Assembly (NCBI RefSeq): GCF_026262505.1
Contig: NC_067204.1
Coordinates: 21,669,300 to 21,733,299 of the forward strand
Direction: 5' to 3'
DNA from: Trichomonas vaginalis G3
Taxonomy: Eukaryota; Parabasalia; Trichomonadida; Trichomonadidae
DNA: 64,000 bases
Shown piece by piece: positions 37,687 to 48,404 of the stretch. Position numbers and translations under genes: made by a program. Numbering within the stretch: position 1 is the stretch's first letter; each line of letters begins with the position of its first letter. Under the pieces are notes generated by a model. It was not told the DNA's origin and did not search any database. It was given only the letters and a program-made list of their open reading frames with translations.

Positions 37687-38997
37687 AAACATCAATAATG
37701 CCACCATGTGAAAGAATAAGTTCGATTATTTCTTTATGCCTATGAAAAAGTGTTGCAATATGAAGAGCTGTGGATCCATTTTTATCTTTTTCATTGATAT
37801 TTATACCATGTGAAATAAGAAGTTCGGCTATGTCTTTAAGATTATAAAATACTGCAGTATGAAGAGCGGTTCTTCCATCTTTATCTTTTTCATTGATATT
37901 TATACCATGTGAAATAAGAAGTTCGGCTGTTTCTTTATTATTACTTTCTGCTGCGATATGAAGAGCGGTTCTTCCAGCATCATCTTTTTCATTGATATTT
38001 ATACCATGTGAAATAAAAAGTTCGGCTGTTTCTTTACAATTATATTTTGCAGCAATATGAAGAATAGTTTTTCCATCAAAAAATTTTACATTGATATTTG
38101 CGCCATTTGATAGGAAATAAGCACAAAGAGATGGAATATTAAACTTCACTGAAAAATGAAAGCTTATATTAATATAAGCTAAAAATGATTCAAGATTACA
38201 ATACTGTCCGCAAAATGATAAATAATATATATCGATCTCTAAATTGTATTCATACATCAAGTATGTAACAAAATCAATGTTGTGTGAAATAATTGCATAT
38301 TCCATGCATTCTTCATCTGGTTTTTGATATTTCAAACATTCACTCATGATCTCTTGATTTCTTCCTAGGAATGATAATTTGAGACACATTTGAGTTATTT
38401 CTGATCTAAATTTTGATCTTAATAACTTGAAACAATCAATTGCTCCATGATAACAACATAATTCAAGTAATGAATATCCTTTAGAATAATATGGATACAA
38501 TTTGCTTTTAAGTTTTTGATCTTTATCAAATCCATCACTTTCCGTGAATTGGATGAATCTTTCTTTGTCATTATTCATAATTGCTCTGTAAATTGTATTT
38601 TCTGAATGAATATCCAGATTTTCAGAGTTAAATTCTTCATCATCATGGGATTTGCCTAATTCAATTCCATATTCTTTATAAAACAGGAAGTTTGAAATAT
38701 GGTCAACTCTCTTGACCTCTATAACATGGTAATCATCAGATATGAGTTTGGCAAGATATAAATATGACTTTGTATAATGATTATTATACGGAATAATATA
38801 TAAAATATCTTCAATAATTTTTATGGCGGATATTTCTTTGAATCAATCAATTCTGTTTTGATCAATTTGTAAATTGAGTTTAAATCTTCTTCTTTTTCCG
38901 TTTTCAGCTGATACAGCGCAATAAATGAATCAATGTAGTATTTATAGATACTTCGCAATGTGCTGAATTTATTTGGATGAATGTCATGTTTGGACAT
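37667..38997 (-). pseudogene. Ankyrin-repeat (DUF3447-like) protein, one frameshift
   Basis: N-terminal helical region (from ATG 38997: HDIHPNKFSTLRSIYKYYID), the conserved LLELCCYHGAIDCFKLLRSK region, then five ankyrin repeats (ETAELLISHGININEKD). A frameshift near 38821 separates the first 60 residues (ending SKKYPP) from the rest; after it the other frame is open all the way. The C-terminus FKGGGK and stop codon are supplied by the terminal repeat of the MITE at 36931-37686, so the original end has been replaced. Ankyrin proteins of this type form a huge family in trichomonads; function unknown. Confidence 0.75.
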
Positions 38998-39377
38998 GAA
39001 TAATTTTTTAAAGGGTGACATTTACATTTTAACATATTAATATCTTTTAAACTAATTAGAAGAAGCAATTATTATATATTAGACATGTAGAAATCAATGA
39101 TCATAAAAACTCCGAGAAATTTGTTGTCAACTTATAGGAAAACAGTAATATTAAACGGACAGATTGTTGTTGTATGATGCAAATTCATTAATGGTGCATG
39201 TCTAAAAATTTTGAAATCAACATTGGAGGTGAAGGTGGGGGTATAAAGAGTATTTGCATCTACAACTCAGGAACTGTTATACTTCTGAATTCTTCAAACA
39301 AACATAAATGTGATTTCGGCATCAACACTATAAGCACTTTAGTATTATATTGGATTAAAAATAGATTTTATTGTTAT
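38998..39377. other. Intergenic
   Basis: Spacer between the ankyrin gene start and the 3' end of the epimerase. A plus-strand frame from 39198 (MSKNFEINIGGEGGGIKSIC) starts here with TCATT just before it, but its continuation is antisense to the epimerase and it is not called. Confidence 0.4.
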
Positions 39378-40399
39378 TTACGATCTGTATCCGTTTGGAT
39401 TATGAGACTGCCAATTCCAAGAGTCGCGAACCATGTCGTCAATTGTCTTTGTCGCTTGCCAACCAAGAACTTCTTTAGCATAAGATGGATCAGCAACAAC
39501 AGTTGGAAGGTCTCCTGGTCTGCGATCCACAATCTTATATGGAATTTCAATTCCATTTACTCTTTCGAAGGCTTTAACAAGCTCAAGAACGGAGCAACCA
39601 TTGCCTGTGCCAAGATTGACAACAAGTGGCTTGCTTCCTGGATGAGCATTGATATAATCAAGAGCCTTGACATGACCGATATCAAGATCGACAACATGAA
39701 GATAATCTCTGACACCTGTACCATCGCAAGTTGGGTAGTCGTTGCCAAATACATTCAAGTGTGGGCGCTTTCTGACGGCAACTTGAGAAATGTAATACAT
39801 AAGATTATTTGGTATGCCACTTGGATCTTCGCCGATTGTGCCAGATTCGTGAGCTCCTACTGGGTTAAAGTATCTGAGGAGTACAATCTGCATTTTGTTA
39901 TCGGCAATGTAGCAATCCTGAAGTATTCTTTCAATAAAGTACTTGGAAGTGCCATAAGGGTTTGTTGTGCCACCAACTGGGAAGTCTTCCTTGATAAGTG
40001 GAGCATTAGGATTACCATAAACAGTGGCAGAGCTTGAGAAGATGATCTTCTTGCAGTTGTATTGGCGCATAACATCAAGAAGTACCAATGTACCATTTAC
40101 ATTGTTGTCATAGTATTCAATAGGCTTAACAACTGACTCACCGACTGCCTTGAACCAGCAAAGTGAATTACTGAGTCGGGTTTGTATTTTTCAAAACATT
40201 CCTTTAATGCTGCATGATCTCTGATATCACCCTTAACAAATTTGACTTCTTTGTTGATGATCTTAGAAACTCTCTTTAAAGATTCGTCGCAAGAATTGCT
40301 AAGATTATCAAATACTACAAAGTCATATCCGACCTTGAATAGTTCTATTAAAGTGTGGCTTCCAATATAACCAGCACCACCTGTAATGAGAATTGTCAT
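39378..40399 (-). pseudogene. galE: UDP-glucose 4-epimerase (GalE), one frameshift
   Basis: Interconverts UDP-glucose and UDP-galactose using bound NAD in the cytosol. The N-terminal part has the Rossmann motif ILITGGAGYIGSHTLIEL and VIHFAG; the C-terminal part has the catalytic SSSATVYGNP...YGTSK (YxxxK) and RYFNPVGAHESG, then GTGVRDYLHVVDL. The full span is 1022 bp, one base short of 341 codons, which matches bacterial GalE. The shift lies near 40150, just after HFAG; the other frame reads FKAVGESVVKPIEYYDNNVN, exactly the expected continuation. Either a very recent mutation or a sequence error. Strong resemblance to bacterial GalE suggests lateral origin. Confidence 0.9.
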
Positions 40400-40407
40400 T
40401 AAAAGTA

Positions 40408-40412
40408 AATGA
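40408..40412 (-). promoter_or_regulatory. Initiator-like element for galE
   Basis: Minus strand reads TCATT, its A 11 bases before the ATG at 40399, a standard trichomonad leader length. Confidence 0.5.
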
Positions 40413-40736
40413 AAATGTTCTCAATTTTGTTCTCAAAACACAGGGCATACATTGCCTAATGAAAAATTTAAGTATTTTGCATTTATCCATAATTATGCCA
40501 AGCAATATTTTCTGAAGTTTACATGTATCTGCTATCATTATCAATTTCCAACAATCGGATTTATCTAAATTTGTCCAATTTATGGGTATCACGATTGCAC
40601 AAGTTGTCCGAATGTCATTTCTATCGAATTGATTATCCGATTTAGACATTTGATTCTGATTTAGTGATTGTGGTGTATTGGTGTGAAGCGCCGATGTGAT
40701 TAAAAATGACGATAGAAAAAAAATATAAAATTTATT
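40413..40736. other. Divergent intergenic region
   Basis: Spacer between galE and the plus-strand gene at 40737. Nothing recognised beyond promoter candidates. Confidence 0.4.
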
Positions 40737-41606
40737 ATGGATGCAAATTATCTATATTTGGAAGGACTTCCAGAAGGAATTTCAATGGCAGAATTATCAA
40801 AAGCAATTAATTCTGTAATAAAATGTGATATTATGCATATGATGCAATATCATACTTCTTATGGTGTATTTGATTTTCGTTCTGCTTTAGCAAAACTCAA
40901 ATCACCTCTTCCTATATCGCAAACATTTCAATTTAAAAAGTCTCCTTTCTCAATTAAAAACCAAGAAGTTACACTTAACTTTATATCTAAAGCAGACTCA
41001 TTCAATTTACATTTTCTATTTTTCAACGTACGCAAAAATGATGTTCAAAATGCTTTAGCCGCTGATTTTGATCAAGATATTCTTCGTTCATTTGTTGATA
41101 TTCCTGGACATTACATCAATGTCACTTCTATGCAAGTAACCGATAGAGAATACACTCTAAAGAAGTTACACAATTTCAGAAGATATGAATGGAAGCCAGT
41201 TATCTCTGATCCGGTCCCATTTGAGATTCCATCTTCCGACTTAATGAATATTGTTAACTTTACGAAACTTCATGATATGCAATTACTCTATTACAAGAAG
41301 AAATTTGGAATTTGCAAGTACATTGCTTCAAATTATTCAAATTATATCGCCAAATCCAAAGACAGAATCATTATTTTACCAAAACTTGAAGGTCCTATAG
41401 ATGACATTATTGATTACCTCTGGGGAAAATCAATCAGATTATCCATCGAAAAATTACCATTCTTAGCTTTAATTGCAGAGTTTCTAGAATCAGATAGTCT
41501 CAAGAAAATGATTGAAACCTATATTTCAGAAAAAGTTCCAAAGGAATCTCTTCCTGCTTTGGAAGTTTCATTCAAATTCTGGAAAGCACCTTTCCCATCA
41601 ATATAA
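40737..41606 (+). CDS. BTB-like protein, trichomonad type
   Basis: 289 residues, reads whole. The C-terminal half resembles the BTB/POZ helical end: IIILPKLEGPIDDIIDYLWG, then IEKLPFLALIAEFLESDSLK and MIETYIS, the 'l...A..l....L...c..yi' pattern. The N-terminal half (YLYLEGLPEGISMAELSKAI) is helical and unassigned. BTB domains mediate dimerisation or Cullin-3 binding; whether that applies here is inference. A divergent short intergenic region separates it from galE. Confidence 0.5.
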   Translation: MDANYLYLEGLPEGISMAELSKAINSVIKCDIMHMMQYHTSYGVFDFRSALAKLKSPLPISQTFQFKKSPFSIKNQEVTLNFISKADSFNLHFLFFNVRKNDVQNALAADFDQDILRSFVDIPGHYINVTSMQVTDREYTLKKLHNFRRYEWKPVISDPVPFEIPSSDLMNIVNFTKLHDMQLLYYKKKFGICKYIASNYSNYIAKSKDRIIILPKLEGPIDDIIDYLWGKSIRLSIEKLPFLALIAEFLESDSLKKMIETYISEKVPKESLPALEVSFKFWKAPFPSI

Positions 41607-41886
41607 TTCACCTTGTATACTAAATTTTATATTTACATGTTTCAAAATCTCTATTTATTTAAAAAAAAATATTTTTTGTATTTTGTAGAATCGAAATAAA
41701 CAAAAGCTTTTATTCATGAAAGTGGAGTAACAATTGAAACATGGAATGAAACAAATTACATTATATTTTGTATATATTGAACAATAAATGCAATTCTATA
41801 AAGTTAACTAAACAATAAAAATAACAACAGTGCAATTAGATAATTTTTTGATCCGAGATATATTGAACCCAAAAATAAATTTGAGT
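41607..41886. other. Intergenic, convergent 3' ends
   Basis: AT-rich spacer; nothing recognised. Confidence 0.3.
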
Positions 41887-42252
41887 TCAATAAATTCCAT
41901 GCATTGAGAATTTGACTGTTGGTGCAATTTGTTCTTGTAATGTTTCCATGTAATCGTTATCTTTTTTGATGATTGAAACTGCAGTTAATTTTTGAAGAAA
42001 ATTATTTTTGTCATTTGGACCATCAAAAACAAGAATGAAATCAGTTAATGGGGTAATCAAATACAAAGAATTTACTGTTGATCCACTTGATGCGTAAGTT
42101 TTCTTTAAATCGTAATCAAACTTTGCAAATTTTGCTGTATCTGATTCATAAAGAAGTAAAATAGTCTCATCGCCTTTTTTGACTATTTCGGAGTAATATT
42201 CATTTGTTTTTCCTTTTTCTATCTTAATAACATGCATTTTTTGTTGACTCAT
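41887..42252 (-). CDS. Small protein, unknown
   Basis: 121 residues. Strand-rich start (MHVIKIEKGKTNEYYSEIVK, ETILLLYESDTAKFAKFDYD), NSLYLITPLTDFILVFDGPN, then a helix NNFLQKLTAVSIIK. The alternation of strands followed by one C-terminal helix could be a PH-like fold; this is a guess. It lies divergent from Raptor with about 105 bp between the two starts. Confidence 0.55.
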   Translation of the reverse strand: MSQQKMHVIKIEKGKTNEYYSEIVKKGDETILLLYESDTAKFAKFDYDLKKTYASSGSTVNSLYLITPLTDFILVFDGPNDKNNFLQKLTAVSIIKKDNDYMETLQEQIAPTVKFSMHGIY

Positions 42253-42357
42253 AATATTAATATATTTGACATTTTACATTTATTGAAAACGCTTATAATT
42301 TTTGACATGTCAAATTTTTCAAAGATTTTCAATTTCTAATACCAATTAATTCCGACA

Positions 42358-45300
42358 ATGCAGCTTAGTTATCCCGACCCAAATAGTAATTTGGAATCAG
42401 AGCCAGATTATCATTTTGGCGCCCTTAAATACAAAGTTCCTTTTACAATTTCAAATGAACAAACAGATGAAAGCGAGCTACCACTAAGTCCTATACTCAT
42501 AAATGCAGTAGTTGCTATATGCTTACAAGATATTGAAACGAATTTGCTTTTCAGAGGCTATGAATTATCATCCAGATATTTTGGGTGGTATGATATGAAA
42601 ATTTTTCAAAATATCGGTCAAAGCTCAAAATCTAGGAAAGCAGGTTTCCTAATTAAGCAGTATTTATTCAATTTTGTTATAAATGATTCATTAATTTTAC
42701 CAGATCCGACTCCTAGTCAATTACTTTCATGTATAAATTCGTTAAATACATACGACAATCCAAGACGAACATTATTTTTATTAATGGGCCATGGATTACA
42801 ACAAAATCCTGATCAAACAACTTTAAACTTATCGCCAACAATAGAAGACGAAAACGATTCCTTAAAGTATACAGATTTGATATCCGCATTCAAAGATCCA
42901 AGTTGCTTTATTATTGATGCTGATTACGCAGGAAATATGTATCCGATTTTTGCAGACGAAACAATAGGAAACAAAGACAGAATAGGGTTCTTTGCATGCT
43001 CAGAAGACGAAATACTACCAAGAAAAGTACGTTTACCAGCAGATTTATTTACATCTTGTATGTTAACTCCAGCATACGTCGCAATACTTCTAGAATCACG
43101 TCAATTCTATGCATTCAAGAAAGAAGGTATCCATGAACTAGAACTTGAAGATTTTTCCGAAAACGGAAATTTGAAAAATTTAATTATGCCTTTTACACAA
43201 ATAATCAACAAGATGATGAATTGTCTTGTCAGAGCAATGAGTTTAGAAGTCCTTAAACCTACTGATCATTACAATATCTTCTTCAAAGATCCAAAAGTTT
43301 CACATTTATTTGTCAATTTTTGTTTTGCACAACACATTGGAAATGAAATCGGATTTCATCCACTTTCTTATCCAAAAATACCTGATTTCACGGAGCATCC
43401 TCTCTGGGAATATCTTTGCATGTACTTAGACCATGTTTTGTATTATTTATTGGCTCCTTTCGACAACACAAAACAAAATCAAATTGTAAATTACGACAAA
43501 AACGTTTTTCTTTCAGATGTTTTGTCGTCAATTACTAATGCATTGAATGACAGGTTCAACAAAGATATTCCACGCCAATTCGCCTTATTCCCATTGATTT
43601 TTGATGACGACAATTTGGTTGAAAAAGGAATAGAAACATTAATTTTGTATTTTGACAAAAGACAAAATTTGTCAATCAAAAACTCAATTTGTCTTGGAAT
43701 GATCGAGTGTCTGACAACAATACAAACAAAGAACCACCTCTCTTCTATAAAAGGAATTGCTTATTGTCTCTGCAAATTGTTGGCTTTCGCGTATACAAAT
43801 AAAAACGGTTATGAACTGTTTTTGAGTTATCCGAATGATATTTTGACAAATTTAATACGTGATAATAGTAATGATGTCAATATAACACTCGCTATTGTCT
43901 TGCTAACAATCATGTGCTCTTTGGATGGAAGTTACGTTGAAAATTTCCCAAACAAAGAATATTTTGTAAATTTGTCAAATGGCAGAAACAAAATGCACAT
44001 CTTTTGGTCACTTCTGTTCATCTCTTTGTTCGTTGATGCATTCGAGGAACTTCCCCAAGGAGATTTTAACCTTTTCTTCAATAAAGTTTGCAATTCAATA
44101 ATTATTGATGATCCCGACATAAAAAGTGCAAGTATTAACGTTCTTTCCAGCTTAATTGTGCATGATATCGGGTTTATATCAATTGATCTCGTAAGAAACA
44201 CCATTGTTGAGAACTATTTGAGCCCATCTCAAATTGTTCGAATGCAAACTTTCCTTTTGCTGCAGAATTTCTTGATATCTGATATGGCGAATGACGAAGT
44301 ATACTTTAAAGATGTATTCGAATGCTTAGTTGCTATGAAAGATGATGCAAATCCAGATATAGCAAATGCGGCGAAATATATCTTCCAAAAGTTCCATAAT
44401 AAAGACAAAAATGATGTGCTAATAATACCTTATCACTCATCAGCCCTCATTGATGGTTCGATTTCCGCTTTCTTGAAGATTAAATTTGATAATTTGCATA
44501 TCTGCACAGATCCACCTTTCAATCCTCATATTATGCCACTAACAAAGAAAGTGTTGCCATCAATGGGTGCATTCCCGCAATCAAACTACATTTTCAACGA
44601 AATTGATAAGGTAGAACATGATAAAAAAGTGACAACAAATATTGCCTTCATTGATGAGAATTTCTATGCTTTTGGAGATGTCGATGGCTCCATCTGTGTA
44701 CGTAATTTCACGGAGCACATCACAATAAAGCACAACAAGCAGAAATTCTTTAGAAGTGACAATAATTCGCCTTTATCTTTTGTTACTCCGTTTTTGAATG
44801 ATTCATTGATTACAGGAACAAAGAACGGATTTATTTCCATAATAAGCGGAATACACGGCGAAATGTATCTCAATGATTCCTTTAAAGTTCCTGCAGCTTG
44901 TCATTTGGAGTTGAATTCCACAGAATTCGATGATATCAAAAACTGTTTTATGATTGGAACAGAAGAAGGAACTGTCGAAATCTGGGATGCTTCAAGATGC
45001 CAAAACACAAACCCTATCAAGCTGCTTGATGAAGGAATATCAAAGATACATCTCAGCCCAGAAGATAACTCATTAATTGGTGTTATCGGAAGAAAAAGTG
45101 GCTGCTTAAAATGGTTTGATTCAAGAAGCGGTTTTGACAATCCTGTAATTTATTATGGAGATGGATTTGTTGAATTTGAAACTGTTAAATTCGAAAGAGG
45201 AGGTTTCCTCGCGCTAGGTAGTGACGGGAAAATGTCACAATTTAGATTGAACTCGATGAACAAAAGAAGTTTTACATCTCTTGATAATTACGAGATATTT

Positions 45301-45510
45301 GATGTATCTTTACACAAACCTTGCTTTATTGCATGCGGAAAATCGCTTGATGTAGTTGATTTGATTAGTGGAACACCTTTCCACGTGCTTCCAAGGTTGT
45401 ATTCGTTCAAACCTGGTGCAATTTCGTCAATTGACTTTAATTCTCATCAACATACTTTTTGTTTTGTTGCAAATGGAAACACAATACATGCAACAAATGT
45501 TGCTAATTAA
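42358..45510 (+). CDS. Raptor/KOG1, TORC1 subunit
   Basis: 1050 residues. Raptor is the substrate-recruiting scaffold of TOR complex 1. N-terminal caspase-like Raptor domain (1-300): ILINAVVAICLQDIETN, RRTLFLLMGHGLQQNPD, CFIIDADYAGNM, FFACSEDEILP and LPADLFTSCMLTPAY, the last two being family signatures. The middle (about 380-700) is helical HEAT-like (NSICLGMIECLTTIQTKNHL, NPDIANAAKYIFQKF). The C-terminus (about 760-1050) is a WD40 propeller (NIAFIDENFYAFGDVDGSIC, GTEEGTVEIWDASRC). Shorter than animal Raptor (about 1335), mostly by missing loops. It suggests a TORC1 pathway in this organism. Confidence 0.9.
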   Translation: MQLSYPDPNSNLESEPDYHFGALKYKVPFTISNEQTDESELPLSPILINAVVAICLQDIETNLLFRGYELSSRYFGWYDMKIFQNIGQSSKSRKAGFLIKQYLFNFVINDSLILPDPTPSQLLSCINSLNTYDNPRRTLFLLMGHGLQQNPDQTTLNLSPTIEDENDSLKYTDLISAFKDPSCFIIDADYAGNMYPIFADETIGNKDRIGFFACSEDEILPRKVRLPADLFTSCMLTPAYVAILLESRQFYAFKKEGIHELELEDFSENGNLKNLIMPFTQIINKMMNCLVRAMSLEVLKPTDHYNIFFKDPKVSHLFVNFCFAQHIGNEIGFHPLSYPKIPDFTEHPLWEYLCMYLDHVLYYLLAPFDNTKQNQIVNYDKNVFLSDVLSSITNALNDRFNKDIPRQFALFPLIFDDDNLVEKGIETLILYFDKRQNLSIKNSICLGMIECLTTIQTKNHLSSIKGIAYCLCKLLAFAYTNKNGYELFLSYPNDILTNLIRDNSNDVNITLAIVLLTIMCSLDGSYVENFPNKEYFVNLSNGRNKMHIFWSLLFISLFVDAFEELPQGDFNLFFNKVCNSIIIDDPDIKSASINVLSSLIVHDIGFISIDLVRNTIVENYLSPSQIVRMQTFLLLQNFLISDMANDEVYFKDVFECLVAMKDDANPDIANAAKYIFQKFHNKDKNDVLIIPYHSSALIDGSISAFLKIKFDNLHICTDPPFNPHIMPLTKKVLPSMGAFPQSNYIFNEIDKVEHDKKVTTNIAFIDENFYAFGDVDGSICVRNFTEHITIKHNKQKFFRSDNNSPLSFVTPFLNDSLITGTKNGFISIISGIHGEMYLNDSFKVPAACHLELNSTEFDDIKNCFMIGTEEGTVEIWDASRCQNTNPIKLLDEGISKIHLSPEDNSLIGVIGRKSGCLKWFDSRSGFDNPVIYYGDGFVEFETVKFERGGFLALGSDGKMSQFRLNSMNKRSFTSLDNYEIFDVSLHKPCFIACGKSLDVVDLISGTPFHVLPRLYSFKPGAISSIDFNSHQHTFCFVANGNTIHATNVAN

Positions 45511-45992
45511 AAATTAACTTGTTTGTTATAACTTTTTCTTACATTATGCATTGTAGAGTTTGTTTGAAAAATGGAATAATTTAATCCCAAAAATTAGGGT
45601 TATTTTTATATGTAAACAAGCTTTTTTTACATGAAAATACTTTTCATGTTTGAGGGTTCACTTACGACCCTATGATATGATCTTTAATTCAGATGTTTAT
45701 TTTTTTTGGATCAAGCAATGACGATAGAGGATGTTTGGTCTTTATAACCTTTAATTTTCTCGCATAAGGTCGCCAAAAAAAGGTGCGGAAATAAAAAACC
45801 GCAGTTTGAGTACTTTCTGAGAGTCTGTTCGTCAGAAAGTATACATTTGTAAACTTTCTGACACTAAAATTTTTTTGGTCCTTTCAAAGTTTTTGACAAT
45901 GTCAAAAAGTATACATCGGGGCTCTCAATTTTCCTCTCAAACGGCGGTTTTTTAAAAACGCTCAATTTTTCATCGACCTTATATGCCAGTAA
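45511..45992. other. Intergenic with hairpins
   Basis: Two inverted repeats: TACTTTCTGA...TCAGAAAGTA near 45811-45841 and the near-perfect AGTTTTTGACAATGTCAAAAAGT at about 45890-45912. GTATAC follows each. No gene. Confidence 0.5.
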
Positions 45993-48368
45993 ATACAATT
46001 TGAAGAAAATTATCAGGATTCTACTAATGGAGTTACAAATATTGAGATCAAATCTAGGTGTGAAATTGTTTTTGGACAACTCGGTCCATCATATTGTGGA
46101 AATCATGCTTTCGAAGGGAGCAGACGCACTCTCAAATCGGTTTCATTTCAAGAGAATTCCAAACTTACTACAATCGGTGAATGTGCATTTTTTCAATGTA
46201 CAAAACTCAATGCTATTGATTTTTCAAACTGTAAATATCTTAAAACAATCAATACTTATGCATTCTTTAATTGCTATTCACTAGTGAATATATCTTTACC
46301 ATCTTCAATACAAGTTTTGTCAAAATACTGTTTCTTGGATTGCTCAAAGCTTGAGAATGTTTTTATTTCATCAGATTCAGAACTGCAAACAATGGATTCC
46401 GGATGTTTTAAAGGAACAATTCTTAAAAATCTTTTTATTCCAAAACATGTCTCAATGATGAATGCAAACATAGATTCTCCAGAACCACTTAAAACAATCG
46501 AATGCGATGAATTAAGTGATTCCTTCACTTCAGTGAATGGTATTCTATATACAAAAGATAAAAAATCACTAGTTTTCTTTCCGAGAAATAACTCCAAATC
46601 ATTCACAACTCCAAACTTTATTGAAAATATTGGATATTATGCATTTGGATATTCATTGCTCGTATCCATTACATTCACATCAAACATAAAAACAATTGAA
46701 ACATATGCATTTCTTGGCTCCCAATTAAAATCAATGAATCTCCAACCTTTCATTAATTTAAATGGTTATGGACAGTTTCAAAATTGTGCAAGCCTAAATG
46801 AAATTACAATAGAGAATGGAGTCACAAAAATTAGCGCAATATGTTTCTATGGAGTAAATATATCTAGTATTGTATTTCCAAATACATTAAAAACTATTGG
46901 CGCTAATGCTTTTGCAAAGTGTAATAATCTGATTAATGTTACTATCCCAAGTTCAGTTACAGTATTGGGGGGAAGATGTTTTTCTCCGCACACCAATATT
47001 ACCTTTGAGGAAGGATCTCAATTCATAAGCGATGATCAAAATCTAATATATAATTCAAGAACAGCCCTGTCTTTACGTTTGAGCGAGAAAGAATCGTATA
47101 CAATACCAGAGTATGTTGAAGAGATTCGTGACAATGTTTTTAATGAAAATAATAATCTAAAAACTATTGTTTTTGAAGGTGAATCGAAGCTTAAATATAT
47201 AGATGGCGCAGCATTTGCTAACTGCAGAAATCTAATAAATATTATTCTTCCAAATTCTCTTGAAATTATTGGACGGCGTGCATTTGCAGAATGCATATCA
47301 ATCCGAATAATGAAATTCGGAAATAAACTGAAAACAATATATGATTCAGCTTTTCAAAGTTGCACAGGTCTTGAAACAATAGAATTTTCAGAATGCGAAA
47401 ATACAACAATTAGAGATTATGCCTTTATTAGTTGTACGAATCTCAAAAATGTAATTTTCTCAAACAATATAACATTTATTCAGAGATTAGGATTCTCAGA
47501 TTGTTTGTCGTTGAGAGAAATTGTTTTCCCATCATCATTAGAGAATATTGATACATATGCATTCAGTAACACAGGAATCACAAACATCACATTTCCATCA
47601 GACTCTAAACTGACATCTATTGGTATGGGTTGTTTCAGCAAATGTTTTAATCTTTCACACATCACACTTCCTCCAAATGTCAAGCAGATAGGATCTAACT
47701 GCTTCGAGAACACGAACATCACTTCGTTCACAGTTCCAAATCACACCGAATACATGTCAGACTACGTCTTCAAAGGATGCACAAATCTAGTCAAGTTCAC
47801 AATTCCAGAAGACTGTTCTCTTCGAAACATCGGCAACTTGTTCTTCGACGGATGTTCATCTCTTTCTGTCATTGAGTGCCCACGAAGTGAATACTTCTCA
47901 GTCGATGTCGGTGCTCTTTACAACAAGTCAGAGACAATCCTCTTCTGCTTCCCGCCAGCATCAGATATAAAGTTCTTCAACCTCCCACAGACACTTCGTA
48001 CTATATCATCATGTGCATTCATTGGATGCAGAAATCTGATCAGCATCTCTATCCCAGACGACTCAGTTCGTACCATCGAACAATATGCTTTCGCGAACTG
48101 CTCTTCACTGACATCGATCAACATCCCTAAGTGCGTTGAAAACGTCGAGAGTTCTATCTTCTTCGGATGTGATCATCTGCGATGTGGTGTCATCATCGAG
48201 AACAGGTCAATCCCATTCATTAGTAAAATCATATCAGAATGTCTTCTTAACCCTAAAGCGATATACTCATGCGACTTCCTTACATGTCAATGTAGAGTTA
48301 TCAACGCTGAAATCACCCAATCACTTCTTTATGCATTCGCTATTATTCTAAATGTAGAAATATTCTAA
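45993..48368 (+). CDS. BspA-like leucine-rich repeat protein, no ATG at the expected start
   Basis: The frame is open from 45993 (just after a TAA) to 48368, about 791 residues, made of 23-residue LRR_5/BspA repeats (for example LTTIGECAFFQCTKLNAIDF; LRTISSCAFIGCRNLISISI). No ATG exists in the first 130 codons; a GTG at 46284 is inside a repeat. So either the 5' end has been lost or the start was damaged. Trichomonad BspA proteins are often surface proteins linked to adhesion; here I see no clear transmembrane segment at the C-terminus (ITQSLLYAFAIILNVEIF is only weakly hydrophobic). From about 47650 to 48330 the codon use is clearly richer in G and C than before, suggesting gene conversion. 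Confidence 0.75.
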   Translation: MQFEENYQDSTNGVTNIEIKSRCEIVFGQLGPSYCGNHAFEGSRRTLKSVSFQENSKLTTIGECAFFQCTKLNAIDFSNCKYLKTINTYAFFNCYSLVNISLPSSIQVLSKYCFLDCSKLENVFISSDSELQTMDSGCFKGTILKNLFIPKHVSMMNANIDSPEPLKTIECDELSDSFTSVNGILYTKDKKSLVFFPRNNSKSFTTPNFIENIGYYAFGYSLLVSITFTSNIKTIETYAFLGSQLKSMNLQPFINLNGYGQFQNCASLNEITIENGVTKISAICFYGVNISSIVFPNTLKTIGANAFAKCNNLINVTIPSSVTVLGGRCFSPHTNITFEEGSQFISDDQNLIYNSRTALSLRLSEKESYTIPEYVEEIRDNVFNENNNLKTIVFEGESKLKYIDGAAFANCRNLINIILPNSLEIIGRRAFAECISIRIMKFGNKLKTIYDSAFQSCTGLETIEFSECENTTIRDYAFISCTNLKNVIFSNNITFIQRLGFSDCLSLREIVFPSSLENIDTYAFSNTGITNITFPSDSKLTSIGMGCFSKCFNLSHITLPPNVKQIGSNCFENTNITSFTVPNHTEYMSDYVFKGCTNLVKFTIPEDCSLRNIGNLFFDGCSSLSVIECPRSEYFSVDVGALYNKSETILFCFPPASDIKFFNLPQTLRTISSCAFIGCRNLISISIPDDSVRTIEQYAFANCSSLTSINIPKCVENVESSIFFGCDHLRCGVIIENRSIPFISKIISECLLNPKAIYSCDFLTCQCRVINAEITQSLLYAFAIILNVEIF

Positions 48369-48404
48369 AAATTTTATTTTAAACATAATCTTCAGTTTTA
48401 TTAA

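Noticed and set aside
39198-40037. 279-codon open frame on the plus strand
   Set aside because: From about 39378 on it is antisense to the well-supported GalE gene; its translation has no domain.
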